Shown one piece after another: positions 1-11,700 of a stretch of DNA of 64,000 bases (positions within the stretch are counted from its first letter, which is position 1; each line of letters opens with the position of its first letter). A program made the position numbers and the translations under genes. The stretch comes from a virus, in IMG/VR virus record IMGVR_UViG_3300021962_000047, positions 1 through 64,000 of that record; one strand, written 5' to 3'. The notes beneath the pieces are model-generated. The model had not been told where the DNA came from, did not search any database, and worked only from the letters and a program-made list of their open reading frames with translations.

Positions 1-1279
1 TACCATACGTTTCAACATCGTTTTTATTATAATATGTATATGTTAAAATTCCAATTTGTGTTGATAGTGCGCAAACTGACAATTCATATGTACCCGCAGT
101 ATCATATTCTTCAAACGTAAGGCTATTGTCACATGCAGTGTAAATTAGATATACTTTACCATCTTGTAATGGGTCTGTATTACCAGTAGCATCATCTAAA
201 TCATCTTGTGTAACTTCAACATTCAAATACTTACATTCACATAATGTTGCAGTTGGAGTAGATACGGGTAAAGTACTTGTTAACGTAGGTGTTGGTGTAG
301 GTGTAGATGTCGATGTTACCGTAGGAGTTGGTGTTGGTGTTGGACATGGAGTTTCACCACATTCTGAAATACATTCCGAGCAACTACCCCACGGACCACA
401 ACCCGCAGTATCACCTACCGCCCATATATAAACATTTGAGGTTGACGATGCACTTAAAATTTCCTGACAACCCATAGGACCTTCAGGTCCACCACTACCA
501 GTAACAAACGAATAAAAACTACCCGTACTTAAAAATAAATCAGTCGATGAAAGAATTTTGGTTTCAGTGTATGGGGTACAACATTCCTTTACATAGTAAA
601 TGTAAGTAGATGGTGTATTAGTTAAAGTTTGTGTTGGAGTAGGTGTCGGTGTTGGGCATGGATTTGAAGATGAACACGATAAACAGTTATCACCAGTAAC
701 ACTGTACGCAGTACCACCAACAGGTCCACCATATGCACTTAAAATTTCATAGCACTCACCACCAATTAATATTGTTTGACCTATAGAATAGTTTCCTAAA
801 ATTAAAACTTGAGTTGTACTACCATTACAACAACTCATAACATTAACCGCGGTCTGTGGGGTTGTTGCCGTAGATGTTACTGTTTGAGTTACCGTTGGTG
901 TTTTAGTTGGAGTTACCGTTGGTGTAGCAGTAAGAGTTGCACTTGGAGTAGGTGTCGGTGTTGGCAAACTTGCAATAGAAGCCGAACAATTGTTTTGTAT
1001 CGGTGATGACGATATACAGTCAGCACAATCCGTATAACCAAAATCACTAAGTAAACCGCCAGTATATGTGTGAGTATAGTTACATACACAAGTCGCAGGG
1101 TGACAACATGCTGACGTTACCTCCCAACAAACACCATTATTATCTGTAAGTATAGTACCCATGGTAGGTAAACTTCCACACCCACTAGGCCATATTAACG
1201 CATTTGTAGGGTCAGCCCCAACAACAATTGAGGTGTTAGAACAACATCTTAAACATATATTATTAGTGACAGTCGCCAT
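1..1279 (-). CDS. Cysteine-module / Thr-Pro-linker virion protein (3' partial)
   Basis: An open frame begins with ATG at 1279 and runs off the left edge, so the C-terminus is missing. The 426 visible residues alternate two elements. One is a set of cysteine-rich modules of about 60-90 residues, each opening near a CC pair and ending in a C-x2-C and a final Cys. The other is a set of short Thr/Pro linkers of the TPTPTPT type. At least three modules are visible, at about residues 1-105, 140-215 and 225-310, followed by a fourth cysteine-containing stretch. The same module occurs in the proteins at 54655-58440 and 61747-64000. The gene lies just downstream of the 978-residue tail protein. I infer a fibre, adhesin or other virion-surface component. 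I do not recognise a named family and no enzymatic motif is visible. Coding is supported by the long open frame and by homology to its neighbours in the window. Confidence 0.75.
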   Translation of the reverse strand, partial: MATVTNNICLRCCSNTSIVVGADPTNALIWPSGCGSLPTMGTILTDNNGVCWEVTSACCHPATCVCNYTHTYTGGLLSDFGYTDCADCISSSPIQNNCSASIASLPTPTPTPSATLTATPTVTPTKTPTVTQTVTSTATTPQTAVNVMSCCNGSTTQVLILGNYSIGQTILIGGECYEILSAYGGPVGGTAYSVTGDNCLSCSSSNPCPTPTPTPTQTLTNTPSTYIYYVKECCTPYTETKILSSTDLFLSTGSFYSFVTGSGGPEGPMGCQEILSASSTSNVYIWAVGDTAGCGPWGSCSECISECGETPCPTPTPTPTVTSTSTPTPTPTLTSTLPVSTPTATLCECKYLNVEVTQDDLDDATGNTDPLQDGKVYLIYTACDNSLTFEEYDTAGTYELSVCALSTQIGILTYTYYNKNDVETYG

Positions 1280-1305
1280 TCAATTAATTCATTATATAAA
1301 TAACA

Positions 1306-4242
1306 TTACCCACAATGTATCGTTACGTTTATTCCAACATTAAGTTGTAATGTTGAACCTTCAAATCCTCCATTGCAAGCTAAACTTGATACTTTTAACA
1401 TATTCCCATTTATAGTGTAATCTAAACCACTATCAAATAAATAAGACAACTTATCATTTAAAGCATTTTTCCATTGATTATTTGTCGGGTAATCTGATGC
1501 ACCGTACCCTGTATAGAATTGTTCTTGTATTAGAACACTACCATCTAATCTTAAATCAACATACCAATCAGATGTTACAGAATATAAATCACATTGACTT
1601 GTGGTATATCCACTAGATTCTACACAAGAAACTATTTGATTATATAAAATTTGGCTAAACCCTATTGTAGGATTAATTGAGCATTCAACATATTGGTCAA
1701 CACAATCGTATCCAAATAATTGTCCAGTGACTGAACATGGTACACAAGGAATTGGAACTATTTCACAACCTCTCTGTCTTCTCCAAACAACTTTTTGTCT
1801 GTGGAATGCAGAGTTCTCCATCTTCATACCCCCCATCCATATGGTAGATGCCGGTATCATTTGTTCAACAAATCGAATCCAATAATCACCAATACCTAAA
1901 GTGAAATCAATCATCTTTTGATATGTGTATTGATTAGATGGAACATTGATTGCCTGTTGAGATTGTAGATAATCCCAATAAACTTTTTGTAATGTTGGGT
2001 AACCACCAGTTTTTCCATCGGTAATGGTTTGACGGTTTCTAACATTAATCATATTATGATAGAAAGTTTGAGCAAATTCAAAGAATGTTTTTTGTTTTGG
2101 ATTTGGTTGAATTACGGTATTATCAATCCCACCCTGTCCTGTTGTCAAACCTGTTGAAGGTATCGGATAATTTAATCTATTAGACATTACCCAAACATCG
2201 TAAGTTAATCCTTGACCTACGTTTAAAAATAAATCAATATTCTTAGCGTTTAATACTAATTTCTCATCTTCAACCCTATAATAAGCATTGTAAGCTCCAG
2301 TACTCCTTCTTAATCCTGTCGTTTCTACACTCCAAGATTTTAAATTGTCATATACTCTTGTTAAATCAAACCCAACAGTCATATATGGGAATTTTCTAAA
2401 TACATCAAAATATTTTTGACCGTAAGAGTATGGTTCTAAAACTGTTTGGAAGTTAGGGTTTGAACCTGTAAATACCGATGCTGTGATATCAACCTCTTGA
2501 GGTGCCCTATGTTTAGGTGTTTGTTCAAACCAACCTGAACCCTTTTCAAAGAACATATCAACAGTATTAATAGGTGCCTTTGGGTATCCATATTCATCTA
2601 CAGGGTAGTTTAACCTATTAAGATTTATATTATAAATGTTGGCAGTTGTTGTTGTTCCAGTGTATTGAGTACCTTGTATCTTATAGACATTATTTGGGTC
2701 GAGTACCGGAACTATATCACTATATGTACCACCAGTTAATTGAGAGAATTGGTCATCAAATACACTCATATTAATTGGTCCATCCGCAAGATAAATTGTT
2801 TCATTAAATTCAACTAATGCTTGTGGTGCACCAACCATTCTCAATACCGCTTCAATAGATTTTCTTGTACCTTTTGACCTAAATAAGAAACCAGCATTTA
2901 GAATTATTTTTTTATAAAAATCATAATTCAATTCACTCGGTGTCATATCACGAGTATAACCAGGGTAAATTGAATCATTCTTCGTTCCAAATACCGACTC
3001 TAAAAAGTTATCATTAGTAATTGGAGATATATTAGGATTATATCCTAATGTTAATGCTAAATTTTGTAATAATTGTGACGGAATATCATTTCCAGGATTG
3101 TAATTTACCGATGTCATATAAGCCAAAGCATCGATGAATTTTTTAGTTTCATCGTAACTTCTACCATAAACTTGAATTACTTTTTCAACTCTTTGGTCAT
3201 CGGTATCAAAATCTTTAAATGCCCCTGTGATTAAAAATCTACTAATAAGATTTGTTTTCCAATTATCAATTGACTCCGCAATTTGACTTAGGTTATTTAA
3301 ATACGTATCAAAATTAATTGTACGGATATCTAAATTCCATCTACCATCTAAACTCCAAGTAACCGATTCATTGGCAATATAAAATTGACCATTTTCACTT
3401 TCTCTTGGGTATTTGAAAACCGCAGTATATTTTGGTCTAATTAATCTGTTTAATAAAAAATCTTCAACTTCATCAAAAGGTTCATCAAAAGCAACTTCAA
3501 CATAAAAATTATTAGGTCTAATAAGTAATGATTCAGTAGAGGTTGCTCCATTAAATGGATTACCTTTTACAACAATTTGTAAATTACCTGAAGATGATGA
3601 ATTTGTCGGTGTAATATCAACTATTTTATATTCAGTTTCACCTGTTGAAACGAATAAGGCATATTTTAGATATTCATTTGTAAAGTTTCTTAAAGGACTG
3701 TGATTGTATGGTCTTACAGATAAATTTCTATCAGCATTAACCGTATAATCAATATCAAACGGGTTTTTTATACGAGCGACATCAATATCAAAAGTAGTTT
3801 CATCTTCAATTGGGTCGTATGAGATATTTGTAGCAGTATTCCCTGTTGTAAAATCATAATACGTTTTATCTACTTCTAATGCCGCAGGAAAAAAATTAAT
3901 AATTTTTGTTATCGATACTTGAAATCTTTTTTGTAATGAACCATATAATGAAAAGTTTGTTACAACCGAAATGTCATAGTTTGGATAAACTCGATATTGT
4001 TTTGCTAAAATTGCCCTCGCCTGAGCAACATTATCTAAATCTAAAGTTTCTAAAGTAATTGGGTCAGAAAAAACTCCAACATCAAAAGTTCTATTAACTT
4101 TTTCAACTATAGATGTTGTGAATTCAAAATTACCTTGCGTTAGACCCCCACCCGTTACTAATTGCAAGCCGACTAAGTCAGGTGAGAACGTTTGGTCTCC
4201 TGACGGTGGTGCTGGTGGATATCTAAATTTATTACTTGCCAT
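1306..4242 (-). CDS. Large baseplate/tail structural protein with a tail-protein-I-like segment
   Basis: This is a 978-residue soluble protein with no signal peptide. Around residues 440-470 a segment reading FRSKGTRKSIEAVLRMVGAP resembles the conserved core of phage tail protein I and baseplate wedge proteins, where an RSKGT-type helix precedes a hydrophobic stretch. The C-terminal ~150 residues are cysteine-rich (for example CEIVPIPCVPCSV), recalling the cysteine modules of the neighbouring adhesins. The start codon overlaps the upstream stop as TAATG, which suggests coupled translation with the 301-residue protein. It belongs to a run of large virion genes downstream of the gp25 and gp6 homologues, so a baseplate periphery or tail-fibre attachment role is likely. 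The exact T4 counterpart is uncertain. Confidence 0.6.
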   Translation of the reverse strand: MASNKFRYPPAPPSGDQTFSPDLVGLQLVTGGGLTQGNFEFTTSIVEKVNRTFDVGVFSDPITLETLDLDNVAQARAILAKQYRVYPNYDISVVTNFSLYGSLQKRFQVSITKIINFFPAALEVDKTYYDFTTGNTATNISYDPIEDETTFDIDVARIKNPFDIDYTVNADRNLSVRPYNHSPLRNFTNEYLKYALFVSTGETEYKIVDITPTNSSSSGNLQIVVKGNPFNGATSTESLLIRPNNFYVEVAFDEPFDEVEDFLLNRLIRPKYTAVFKYPRESENGQFYIANESVTWSLDGRWNLDIRTINFDTYLNNLSQIAESIDNWKTNLISRFLITGAFKDFDTDDQRVEKVIQVYGRSYDETKKFIDALAYMTSVNYNPGNDIPSQLLQNLALTLGYNPNISPITNDNFLESVFGTKNDSIYPGYTRDMTPSELNYDFYKKIILNAGFLFRSKGTRKSIEAVLRMVGAPQALVEFNETIYLADGPINMSVFDDQFSQLTGGTYSDIVPVLDPNNVYKIQGTQYTGTTTTANIYNINLNRLNYPVDEYGYPKAPINTVDMFFEKGSGWFEQTPKHRAPQEVDITASVFTGSNPNFQTVLEPYSYGQKYFDVFRKFPYMTVGFDLTRVYDNLKSWSVETTGLRRSTGAYNAYYRVEDEKLVLNAKNIDLFLNVGQGLTYDVWVMSNRLNYPIPSTGLTTGQGGIDNTVIQPNPKQKTFFEFAQTFYHNMINVRNRQTITDGKTGGYPTLQKVYWDYLQSQQAINVPSNQYTYQKMIDFTLGIGDYWIRFVEQMIPASTIWMGGMKMENSAFHRQKVVWRRQRGCEIVPIPCVPCSVTGQLFGYDCVDQYVECSINPTIGFSQILYNQIVSCVESSGYTTSQCDLYSVTSDWYVDLRLDGSVLIQEQFYTGYGASDYPTNNQWKNALNDKLSYLFDSGLDYTINGNMLKVSSLACNGGFEGSTLQLNVGINVTIHCG

Positions 4243-5147
4243 TACGATACTACACTATTGAAATTTTTACTGAAATCGATATTGTCACCTCTATCTTGAC
4301 GAACTTCATACAACAAGTTGTTAAACTCATCACGAACCTCGAACAAGTTGTATTGTCTGTAGATGTTATTATCACTATCATATAATGTGTAGATACCATC
4401 TTCAATACTCTTAGTTTGGTTACCGTAAAGAGCGATTGCCAATGTGTCAATATCATGTTCAGCCATTTCAATATCCATCGTAATTGGATTAAAGTATGTG
4501 TTGGTGATTATGATATTTTGGTTAGGTTGTCCGATAAATGGTGTTGCAGATGGTCTATTAGAAGGAGCACTTGATGGTGAAAGTGTACAGAACAATAAAT
4601 TACTTCCATTTTCTACATACCTATATCTAATACTTTTTTGTGATGAGTTTACCAAATTTGTAACAACAGGCTCACAATAAAAAGAAGAAGTAATAATTCT
4701 AAAGAAATTAGGAATTTTTGTACCATCATTATTTAAGTATTCAACTCTAAACCCAACTAACCCTTGGTTAACAAATTTATTTCTATAAATCGGGTCAACA
4801 TTATTTAGGTCGACAATGATACCTTTAACATTTGGAAGAGCAGATAAAACACCACAATCTGTAATTGTAGTTCTAATTTCAGCAGGACGAATATAAAGTG
4901 TATATATTCCAAGTTGATTGAATTCACTTGCAGGTAATTTTAGATTATATAATCCACCTAAAATTTCATTTATACTTCCTCCTGTATTGTTGTTATTAAA
5001 ATAAGGTGTTAATATGGATGCCGCATCCAATTTTTTTAACACAAAATTTTCAGTCACATCTCTACTCGGAGTGTAAACTAATAAAATTTCTACGTCCTCT
5101 GGGGACATATCGGCTGGTCTTGTAATACCGTAACTTCCTAATGCCAT
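4242..5147 (-). CDS. Tail/baseplate protein of unknown function
   Basis: This 301-residue protein has no motif I can assign. The composition, rich in Asn, Thr, Ile and Tyr with alternating hydrophobic stretches, suggests a mostly beta virion protein. It lies in a tight same-strand cluster: its stop overlaps the start of the 978-residue protein by one base (TAATG), and only four bases separate its start from the 360-residue PKD-like protein. Shared translation and position after the baseplate wedge genes point to a structural role in the baseplate or fibre network. No enzymatic residues or membrane segments are visible. Confidence 0.6.
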   Translation of the reverse strand: MALGSYGITRPADMSPEDVEILLVYTPSRDVTENFVLKKLDAASILTPYFNNNNTGGSINEILGGLYNLKLPASEFNQLGIYTLYIRPAEIRTTITDCGVLSALPNVKGIIVDLNNVDPIYRNKFVNQGLVGFRVEYLNNDGTKIPNFFRIITSSFYCEPVVTNLVNSSQKSIRYRYVENGSNLLFCTLSPSSAPSNRPSATPFIGQPNQNIIITNTYFNPITMDIEMAEHDIDTLAIALYGNQTKSIEDGIYTLYDSDNNIYRQYNLFEVRDEFNNLLYEVRQDRGDNIDFSKNFNSVVS

Positions 5148-5151
5148 TGTC

Positions 5152-6234
5152 TTATGTTTTGTTTATTTTAAAGAAACCATACCCATAACGGACAAGGTCT
5201 CCAATGTTATCAACTTCTCCCAATCTTTGTAATGCTTCATATGCTGAAAGTTTTCCTCTATCAATAAATATTTGTGATTGTATTTCTGGCGAGGAAACAA
5301 AATCTAATAATACTTCTTGTTTTGTAATTCCACTCGTAACCAGTTCATTTTCGGTTAATCCTGATGATAAAACAAAGAAAACTGTAGTTCCATCCACATA
5401 ATCATAGTAGTCAATATTATTGATTGTGTATGCAGTATATTCAGGTGTCATCTCATTAATTAAACCAAAAACCTGAGCATTTTTAATTATGGGAACATTT
5501 ACCGCATATTTTATAGAACCATATTGTTGTAAATCTTTAATTTGAGATGTTGTATATCCACTAACTGTAAATGGTACTGATGTCCATGTACTTGACGCTT
5601 GACTACTCGCAACATTTTCAGAATCACCCGTAAAAATATAATCATAACTTAAAGGAGTTCCCGCCCAACTTCCACCTTGAGGTGTAAAAGTTATTTCACC
5701 AAATGGGTTTGGAATAGCAGCATCAGTATATGGAACTGTAATTGTTTTAGATACTTGTGTAGTACCCCATGGATTTGTTTGAGTTAGTGTGATTGTAAAA
5801 TCAGACGCAAAAGTATATGTGTGACTTAAATATGATGGTGACGTTTCGTTAATAATTTGAACTGGTGACCCGTCCCCCCAATTTAAAAGATAATTACTTA
5901 ACTGTAAGAAACTTTTAAATTCAGTATCCGAGGTATTATACACATAAATGGTATAATTGTTTGAGGTATCGGCTGAATATAAGAAATTATTAACAACTTC
6001 TTTTTGTAAAATAAAACCATCAAATGGCGTGTAATAACCCAAATCATTAAATGAATCCTTAAACAACACGGGTATAGTTAAACCCGTCAATATACTATCC
6101 CCATTTGTACCCCCACTTAATATTTGGGTCATACCGGTGTAAACACCGAATGTGTTACCATCATATGTTTCAGAAACAATATCATTTTCTAATACACCTG
6201 GAGATATCTTAATATAATACTTTTCAGATTCCAT
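5152..6234 (-). CDS. Virion protein with a PKD-like immunoglobulin-fold domain
   Basis: This is a 360-residue protein. At about residues 105-170 it shows the hallmark of a PKD domain: an NWGDGSP segment, then an SHTYTF strand, then a strand of alternating Thr and hydrophobics ending in KTITVP. PKD domains are common Ig-like accessory domains in secreted Bacteroidetes proteins and phage tail appendages, where they mediate weak binding or act as spacers. The rest is unassigned. Its ATG overlaps the preceding stop as TAATG. A surface-exposed baseplate or fibre component is inferred from the fold and the gene cluster. Confidence 0.65.
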   Translation of the reverse strand: MESEKYYIKISPGVLENDIVSETYDGNTFGVYTGMTQILSGGTNGDSILTGLTIPVLFKDSFNDLGYYTPFDGFILQKEVVNNFLYSADTSNNYTIYVYNTSDTEFKSFLQLSNYLLNWGDGSPVQIINETSPSYLSHTYTFASDFTITLTQTNPWGTTQVSKTITVPYTDAAIPNPFGEITFTPQGGSWAGTPLSYDYIFTGDSENVASSQASSTWTSVPFTVSGYTTSQIKDLQQYGSIKYAVNVPIIKNAQVFGLINEMTPEYTAYTINNIDYYDYVDGTTVFFVLSSGLTENELVTSGITKQEVLLDFVSSPEIQSQIFIDRGKLSAYEALQRLGEVDNIGDLVRYGYGFFKINKT

Positions 6235-7040
6235 TATGGGTTAATATATTCATACCATTTTATGGGGTTTGTTGATGTACCAACTCGAACATTAAATAGA
6301 TTTGTAACATCATATTCAAAATTGGCGTAATCAACATTCACCTTATAATAGAAATACTTTGACTTATCAAAATTAAATTCGTTGGGTAACGAAGCTTGTG
6401 GTTCTGTCATCATTCTAATAAAATCACCAGTTTTTGCATTATAAAATTTAGCCGACATATAAAATGTGGTTTCAGTTATATAGGTCGGATTCTTTAACCA
6501 ATACACAAAAAAACCTTCTTTATCACCAACATAATCTAACACGAAGTCAGGTGTTTTAATTTCAACATTTTGTACGGTTAATCCGGTACCAATATTAGAT
6601 GTTACCGTATTACCTTGTTGTGTGGGAATAATAATAGTAGCTCTGATTTCTTGAGTTTCAGTGATATTACTATTATAGAAATCTATTTTAAAGAAACTAT
6701 TTTTAAACGAGTTAGCGAAATAATATATCTCTTTATTCGTAAATGTTTCGGCGGTGTAAGACATAACCCAATCAGATACTGTAGAAGCTGTAACTTGATT
6801 AACCGCAGGTAAAAAGAAAAACTGATAATTAATATCCGTTTGACCTTGTCCGTACATCTTATGAGCATAACGAGTAACTTCAAAATCTTCAGTAGGATTT
6901 ACTATTAAATCTAAAACTTCATTTTCATACACATCAATAGCATCTCCCCTTCCTAACGTATCCCACGTCATTTCAACAGGAATGTTTATCTGTTGTGTTT
7001 GATTAAATTTAGCAAATCTGTAATTATTCACAATCGTCAA
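6234..7040 (-). CDS. Baseplate/tail-cluster protein of unknown function
   Basis: This 268-residue protein has no recognised motif. It is rich in aromatic residues and in alternating polar and hydrophobic strands, consistent with a beta-rich structural protein. It overlaps the end of the upstream 575-residue gene by 17 bases and shares a TAATG junction with the downstream PKD-like gene, so all three are probably translated from one message. A virion role is inferred from context only. Confidence 0.55.
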   Translation of the reverse strand: MTIVNNYRFAKFNQTQQINIPVEMTWDTLGRGDAIDVYENEVLDLIVNPTEDFEVTRYAHKMYGQGQTDINYQFFFLPAVNQVTASTVSDWVMSYTAETFTNKEIYYFANSFKNSFFKIDFYNSNITETQEIRATIIIPTQQGNTVTSNIGTGLTVQNVEIKTPDFVLDYVGDKEGFFVYWLKNPTYITETTFYMSAKFYNAKTGDFIRMMTEPQASLPNEFNFDKSKYFYYKVNVDYANFEYDVTNLFNVRVGTSTNPIKWYEYINP

Positions 7041-8751
7041 TTATTGGGTCTACTATTATACCTATATTTGGTTGATTTACATTTCTAACAGGTGGGACCT
7101 GCATAAACTGTATCTCTTTAAATGGATAATGGGAATTGTTGGTGAATGGGTGGTCGATACCATAACCTTCATCATCTATATACCCATATGGATATAAATC
7201 TCTCCATCTCCATTGCTGTTCTGTTTGTGAGTAAAATGCATAGTTTGGTATGTTATCAATTTCATCTTTAACTCCAAATTCAACATATGATGAAAAATCT
7301 CTCACTTTAACAGGATGGTGTGGTCTGTATAAATAACCCGATTCAAAGTTTACTGGTGAATTATTGATAAAAAGAATTGGATTATATGAATATTTGTGAT
7401 ACATCGGACACAATAGTGATTCTCTCATATCATATTCATTCCATTCACAAAAATCCCCTTCAATAATATTATCAACATTTAAATTATTATTGTAATAAAA
7501 AGTATTTGAGTTGTATGAATACGACGATGTTGTAAGACCCAAATCTTTATTATTTAAATTTGAACTATCCCACCATTGGTCTACTGAGTTTGTTAGAAAA
7601 TTAAATTCCCAACCAACACTCAAACCAGGGTAATTATTCGCAAATGGTTTGTTAAACCAACCCATATATCCTTTTTGAATTATTGTCACAAATAATTCTC
7701 TAACTGGCATTTTATTATTATCAATTAAATTTGTAATATCAATATCTTTTTCAAAAGAAAATCCCGTCGTCTGACTTCCATTTTTTATTGATGTCCTTTG
7801 TATATTGTTTGGGGTTAAAGCCGAATATTCTAATTTTACTTCATTCTTAAATGGTATATTTTCAAAACCTAATTTAGTTAAAGTATAATCATCAACCGAT
7901 GTTAAAATTTTATGTTTTCTAATGTAATACTTTGATGTAGTTTCACCTGTATTATTAATATCAGTTATTCTTTTTAAAGTTCCCGTGGTTCCATCAGCAA
8001 AACCTGAAGCATATCCAATATTATATATTGAAAATACTTTTAAATCTGAACCAAAATTTTCATCCCCAAATGAATACACAGGAAAATAATCTTTTCCATT
8101 TACTGAAAAAGATAATTTTACATAATCACCTTCAGATAAATTATGATGACATCCACAATAAAAAGTTATTAAAGTTTTACCATTAACTTCCCTATTTTTA
8201 ATTACAAACGGAATACCATCTGATGCGATAAAGTTTACCACACCATTTAATTCTTCATTTTCGTATCTCATGACCTGAGTAGTATCAGAAGAATAAGCGT
8301 AACTTAGATACATAGTCCAATTGTATGTAGACGCACTCTTATTTACAAATGGGATGTGTCCAGGTATACCAGTGGTTCTATAAAATGAAAATTCATCATA
8401 TTGGACATACCCTCTCCAAGCACTTATTTGTGGAGGAGATTGTTGAGCATTTATCGTCTTCGCTTCAATAGCATTTAGATAGTATAAATTATTACCAAAA
8501 GGAACATAATTTGTGTAACCTGAAATACTGTTATTGAATAAATTCGATACCTTACCACTTACCCTGAAAATATTACTTTTTTGTCTTTCTTCGTAAAAAC
8601 GTTCTTCAAGATTTAATAATACCGTTCTATCACCTTCAACTAAATCTCTTTGGTCTCCATTTAGTCCAAGTTGTAAATAAACATCAGTATCCGCAGCACC
8701 CTTATATTGGTCTGACTTCCTAACAATTCTTATATCTGTTGGTTCGCTCAT
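7024..8751 (-). CDS. Baseplate/tail-cluster protein of unknown function
   Basis: This 575-residue protein sits directly after the 1666-residue protein, with an ATGA start-stop overlap that implies translational coupling. It is Tyr-, Asn- and Trp-rich with many short beta-like stretches and no signal peptide or membrane helix. In T4 the genes after gp6 and gp7 encode further wedge proteins such as gp8, so a wedge or peripheral baseplate role is possible, but I see no residue-level similarity that supports a specific name. Confidence 0.55.
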   Translation of the reverse strand: MSEPTDIRIVRKSDQYKGAADTDVYLQLGLNGDQRDLVEGDRTVLLNLEERFYEERQKSNIFRVSGKVSNLFNNSISGYTNYVPFGNNLYYLNAIEAKTINAQQSPPQISAWRGYVQYDEFSFYRTTGIPGHIPFVNKSASTYNWTMYLSYAYSSDTTQVMRYENEELNGVVNFIASDGIPFVIKNREVNGKTLITFYCGCHHNLSEGDYVKLSFSVNGKDYFPVYSFGDENFGSDLKVFSIYNIGYASGFADGTTGTLKRITDINNTGETTSKYYIRKHKILTSVDDYTLTKLGFENIPFKNEVKLEYSALTPNNIQRTSIKNGSQTTGFSFEKDIDITNLIDNNKMPVRELFVTIIQKGYMGWFNKPFANNYPGLSVGWEFNFLTNSVDQWWDSSNLNNKDLGLTTSSYSYNSNTFYYNNNLNVDNIIEGDFCEWNEYDMRESLLCPMYHKYSYNPILFINNSPVNFESGYLYRPHHPVKVRDFSSYVEFGVKDEIDNIPNYAFYSQTEQQWRWRDLYPYGYIDDEGYGIDHPFTNNSHYPFKEIQFMQVPPVRNVNQPNIGIIVDPIIDDCE

Positions 8752-11700
8752 ATCAAGTCCTCATTAAATATATATTTTGTTATGTATTTGTTCATTGCTG
8801 ACTTTCCTATTCTTAAACCAAAATAGAAATGATATGGTGAACCCTCCATAATGTAGGAAGGCATCGTCGGTATTGTGGTTTTAACATTAATAGTAGGGTT
8901 AATACCACCAGTTGATGATGAGTTATATATAAATCCAGGTTTTTGTGTAGTCGGTGTCGATACTTCCGATGGGAAAGTTGGTTGTCCTGAACTTGGTTGA
9001 CCACCAATTAATCTATCAACCCCTTGATAATAAATTGTATTAATTGTCGAGTCGACCGCAGTTTTAGTATTCCAATCATTTAATTGATTACCAAAAATTA
9101 TATTACCATTAGATTGTATCTTCCAAGGGTGATAAGGGACTTGTTGGTCCTCAAACCCATAATAGTTCGTTAAATAGACAATAGTATTATCTGCAAATGT
9201 TGTACGACCAGGTGTTATTAAATCTCGGTTTTCAGTATTACCAGTAAAGAAAATACCTAATACTGGTCCGTCAGAACTTGTTAAATATTTAATGTTTGAA
9301 TCAGTATAATTGTCACCCAAATAAGGTGTAACACCAAATTCAGAATTAATACTCAATAGTTGTGCAATATCACCATCTAATCTACTATTTTCTCTTGAGA
9401 ATAATTTAGAAACTGAACCGTCACCTAAACCAATTAATTGTTCTAAGAAATTAGCATCAGTTAATCTACTAATAACAAATAATTGTAAGATATCTGAAGT
9501 ATCGTTGTAACTTGTAGTTCTAACTTTATCTATGATAAACCCTTCAAAATCAGGATTAAAACAAATTTCTTTGGTGAATTGGTCACGAGGTCCTAAATCC
9601 ATCATAGTTGTAGGATAACCTAACAATCTATTGTTTAATGCTGCACTTACAGGGTATGGGTCACCATTATTCTTTAATGGTGAATTTTTACCGGTAAATT
9701 CAGTACCGTTAAATGGTGAACTTCTATAAAAAAATGAATTATTAGTTTCCTTAAAAACTAAATTATCAATACAATATCTATAAGTTACATCAGTATTAAA
9801 TGTTGCCGCGGAAAATGGTGCAAGATATAATGTGTCTTTTTGGAATGAGAACATATATAAACTACCATTAATCCAGTTATTAACAAAAGTTAATGAAACA
9901 ACATTTCTACAAAGAGCAAACATCATTCTAAAACGACTCTTCCATTCTGCAAATAACTGAACGTCTTTTACGATACCACTAAACCCTGGTTTTTGTACTA
10001 AATAATAACATCCACCATAAATCTTTTTTAGGTCATCTTGTTTGTCAACATAGTAACAATCGTTCGTAGAAATTGCCACACCAAAGTTTTCACCATTACC
10101 TGTATAACATCCTAACGGAACCATAGTTTCACAAGCAAATGTCTGTAAAATTGTTGCTGCCATGTTTCCAGCATCTTCAGCAAAATCATCAGGTGCATCA
10201 TTAAAATTATCAGTACCTGTTGTGTACGTAGGTGTGGGTTGACTACTACTTCCTAAATCCGAAACTTTATATATTGCAAAATCTTTATTTTGATGTAATA
10301 CAAATCTTCTATCATGAACATCAGATGATGGTAATCTTTCTGACCTCATAATCATTCTGGATGTATCAGTCATTGGTAATGTATCACTCGGATATTGAGT
10401 AAAATATGTTGGTGAATAATAAAAATAATCATTTCTATTTGGATTACCACTTCCCCCATTACATAACATCATTGTACCACCTTCAACTACCTCATTATCC
10501 CAATAACCATTAATAAATCCATCTTTACTGTTACCCATATTAACCATCTTATTGGCTGAATTTCTAGTTGCAACAGCGTTATTTACCAAATTAAAGTCAC
10601 TAGAACTTCCCGCGGAACCAGAGCCCACTTTATAGTTATCAGAATCTAAACAAGAATAATCTAAGTGATTTTTAGTGGTATAACTAGTATAATTTGAACC
10701 AACAGTGAAGGTATAACTACCAAAGAACAAATACCCATTATTTGACGAACCATTATTTGTTAATTGATTATGTCTAGGTAACTTCCAATTAGTTGAAGAT
10801 GTGTATCTTTGAATTGGGATATTCATTTTGTAGTTACCCCTAACTTTTGGCCCATTTCCAAATGTTGTACCATATAAAGTCGATAAATCAAAAATTGTAT
10901 CCTGTCTGTCAGTATACATATCAACACCTCTAACTAAGAAAACAACAACATGATTTCTAAATTCAGAATTTAATTTTAAATTAGGATAATTGTTTAAGAA
11001 CTTATCGTCACCACCACCATCAGGATAAATATCAGGATTTGAACCTCCACCCTTTTTGATTCTTTGATACCCCATCAAGAATCTGTTAATGAATTTATTA
11101 TTTGCGGTAACATATCCTGACTCATTAGATGTCGGTGGAGCCCCAAAAGGAGATGCCATATCAATATATGAACCAACGGTAGTTGCCGTAATAACTTGGA
11201 AATATTCAATGTCCGAAGGGAAAACGTATTTATTTTTATTTGTACCCGTAGACCCTGTTATACTATAAATTGTACTACTATTTAACCCTAAGTTACTTGG
11301 GTTCATGTAGTTAACTGTAACATTATAAGAAGAACTTGTTATTGAGGTACCTGTTGTTCCGCCACTAATATTTGGGTCTATAGAACTATTAATATTTTGA
11401 AATGTAATAATACTACCAGCCGTCAATGTCTGTTCACTGTTTGGGTCACAAACAATTGCCATAACATTATCATAGTGAAATTTACCTGTGTTACTATTTG
11501 GGTTAACTTCAACTTTAATTTTATTATATCCACCATTAAGATGGTATTTAGATTTAACATTAAATAAATTTAATCTTTCACCTAACGTTAAATCCCACGA
11601 CCAAGTTTTATAACTTGTATATGGATTACCATCTGGGTCAATATCATCCATAAATGGTGATTTAGTCCAAACATCATTATTTGTACCGTTATCAAAACCT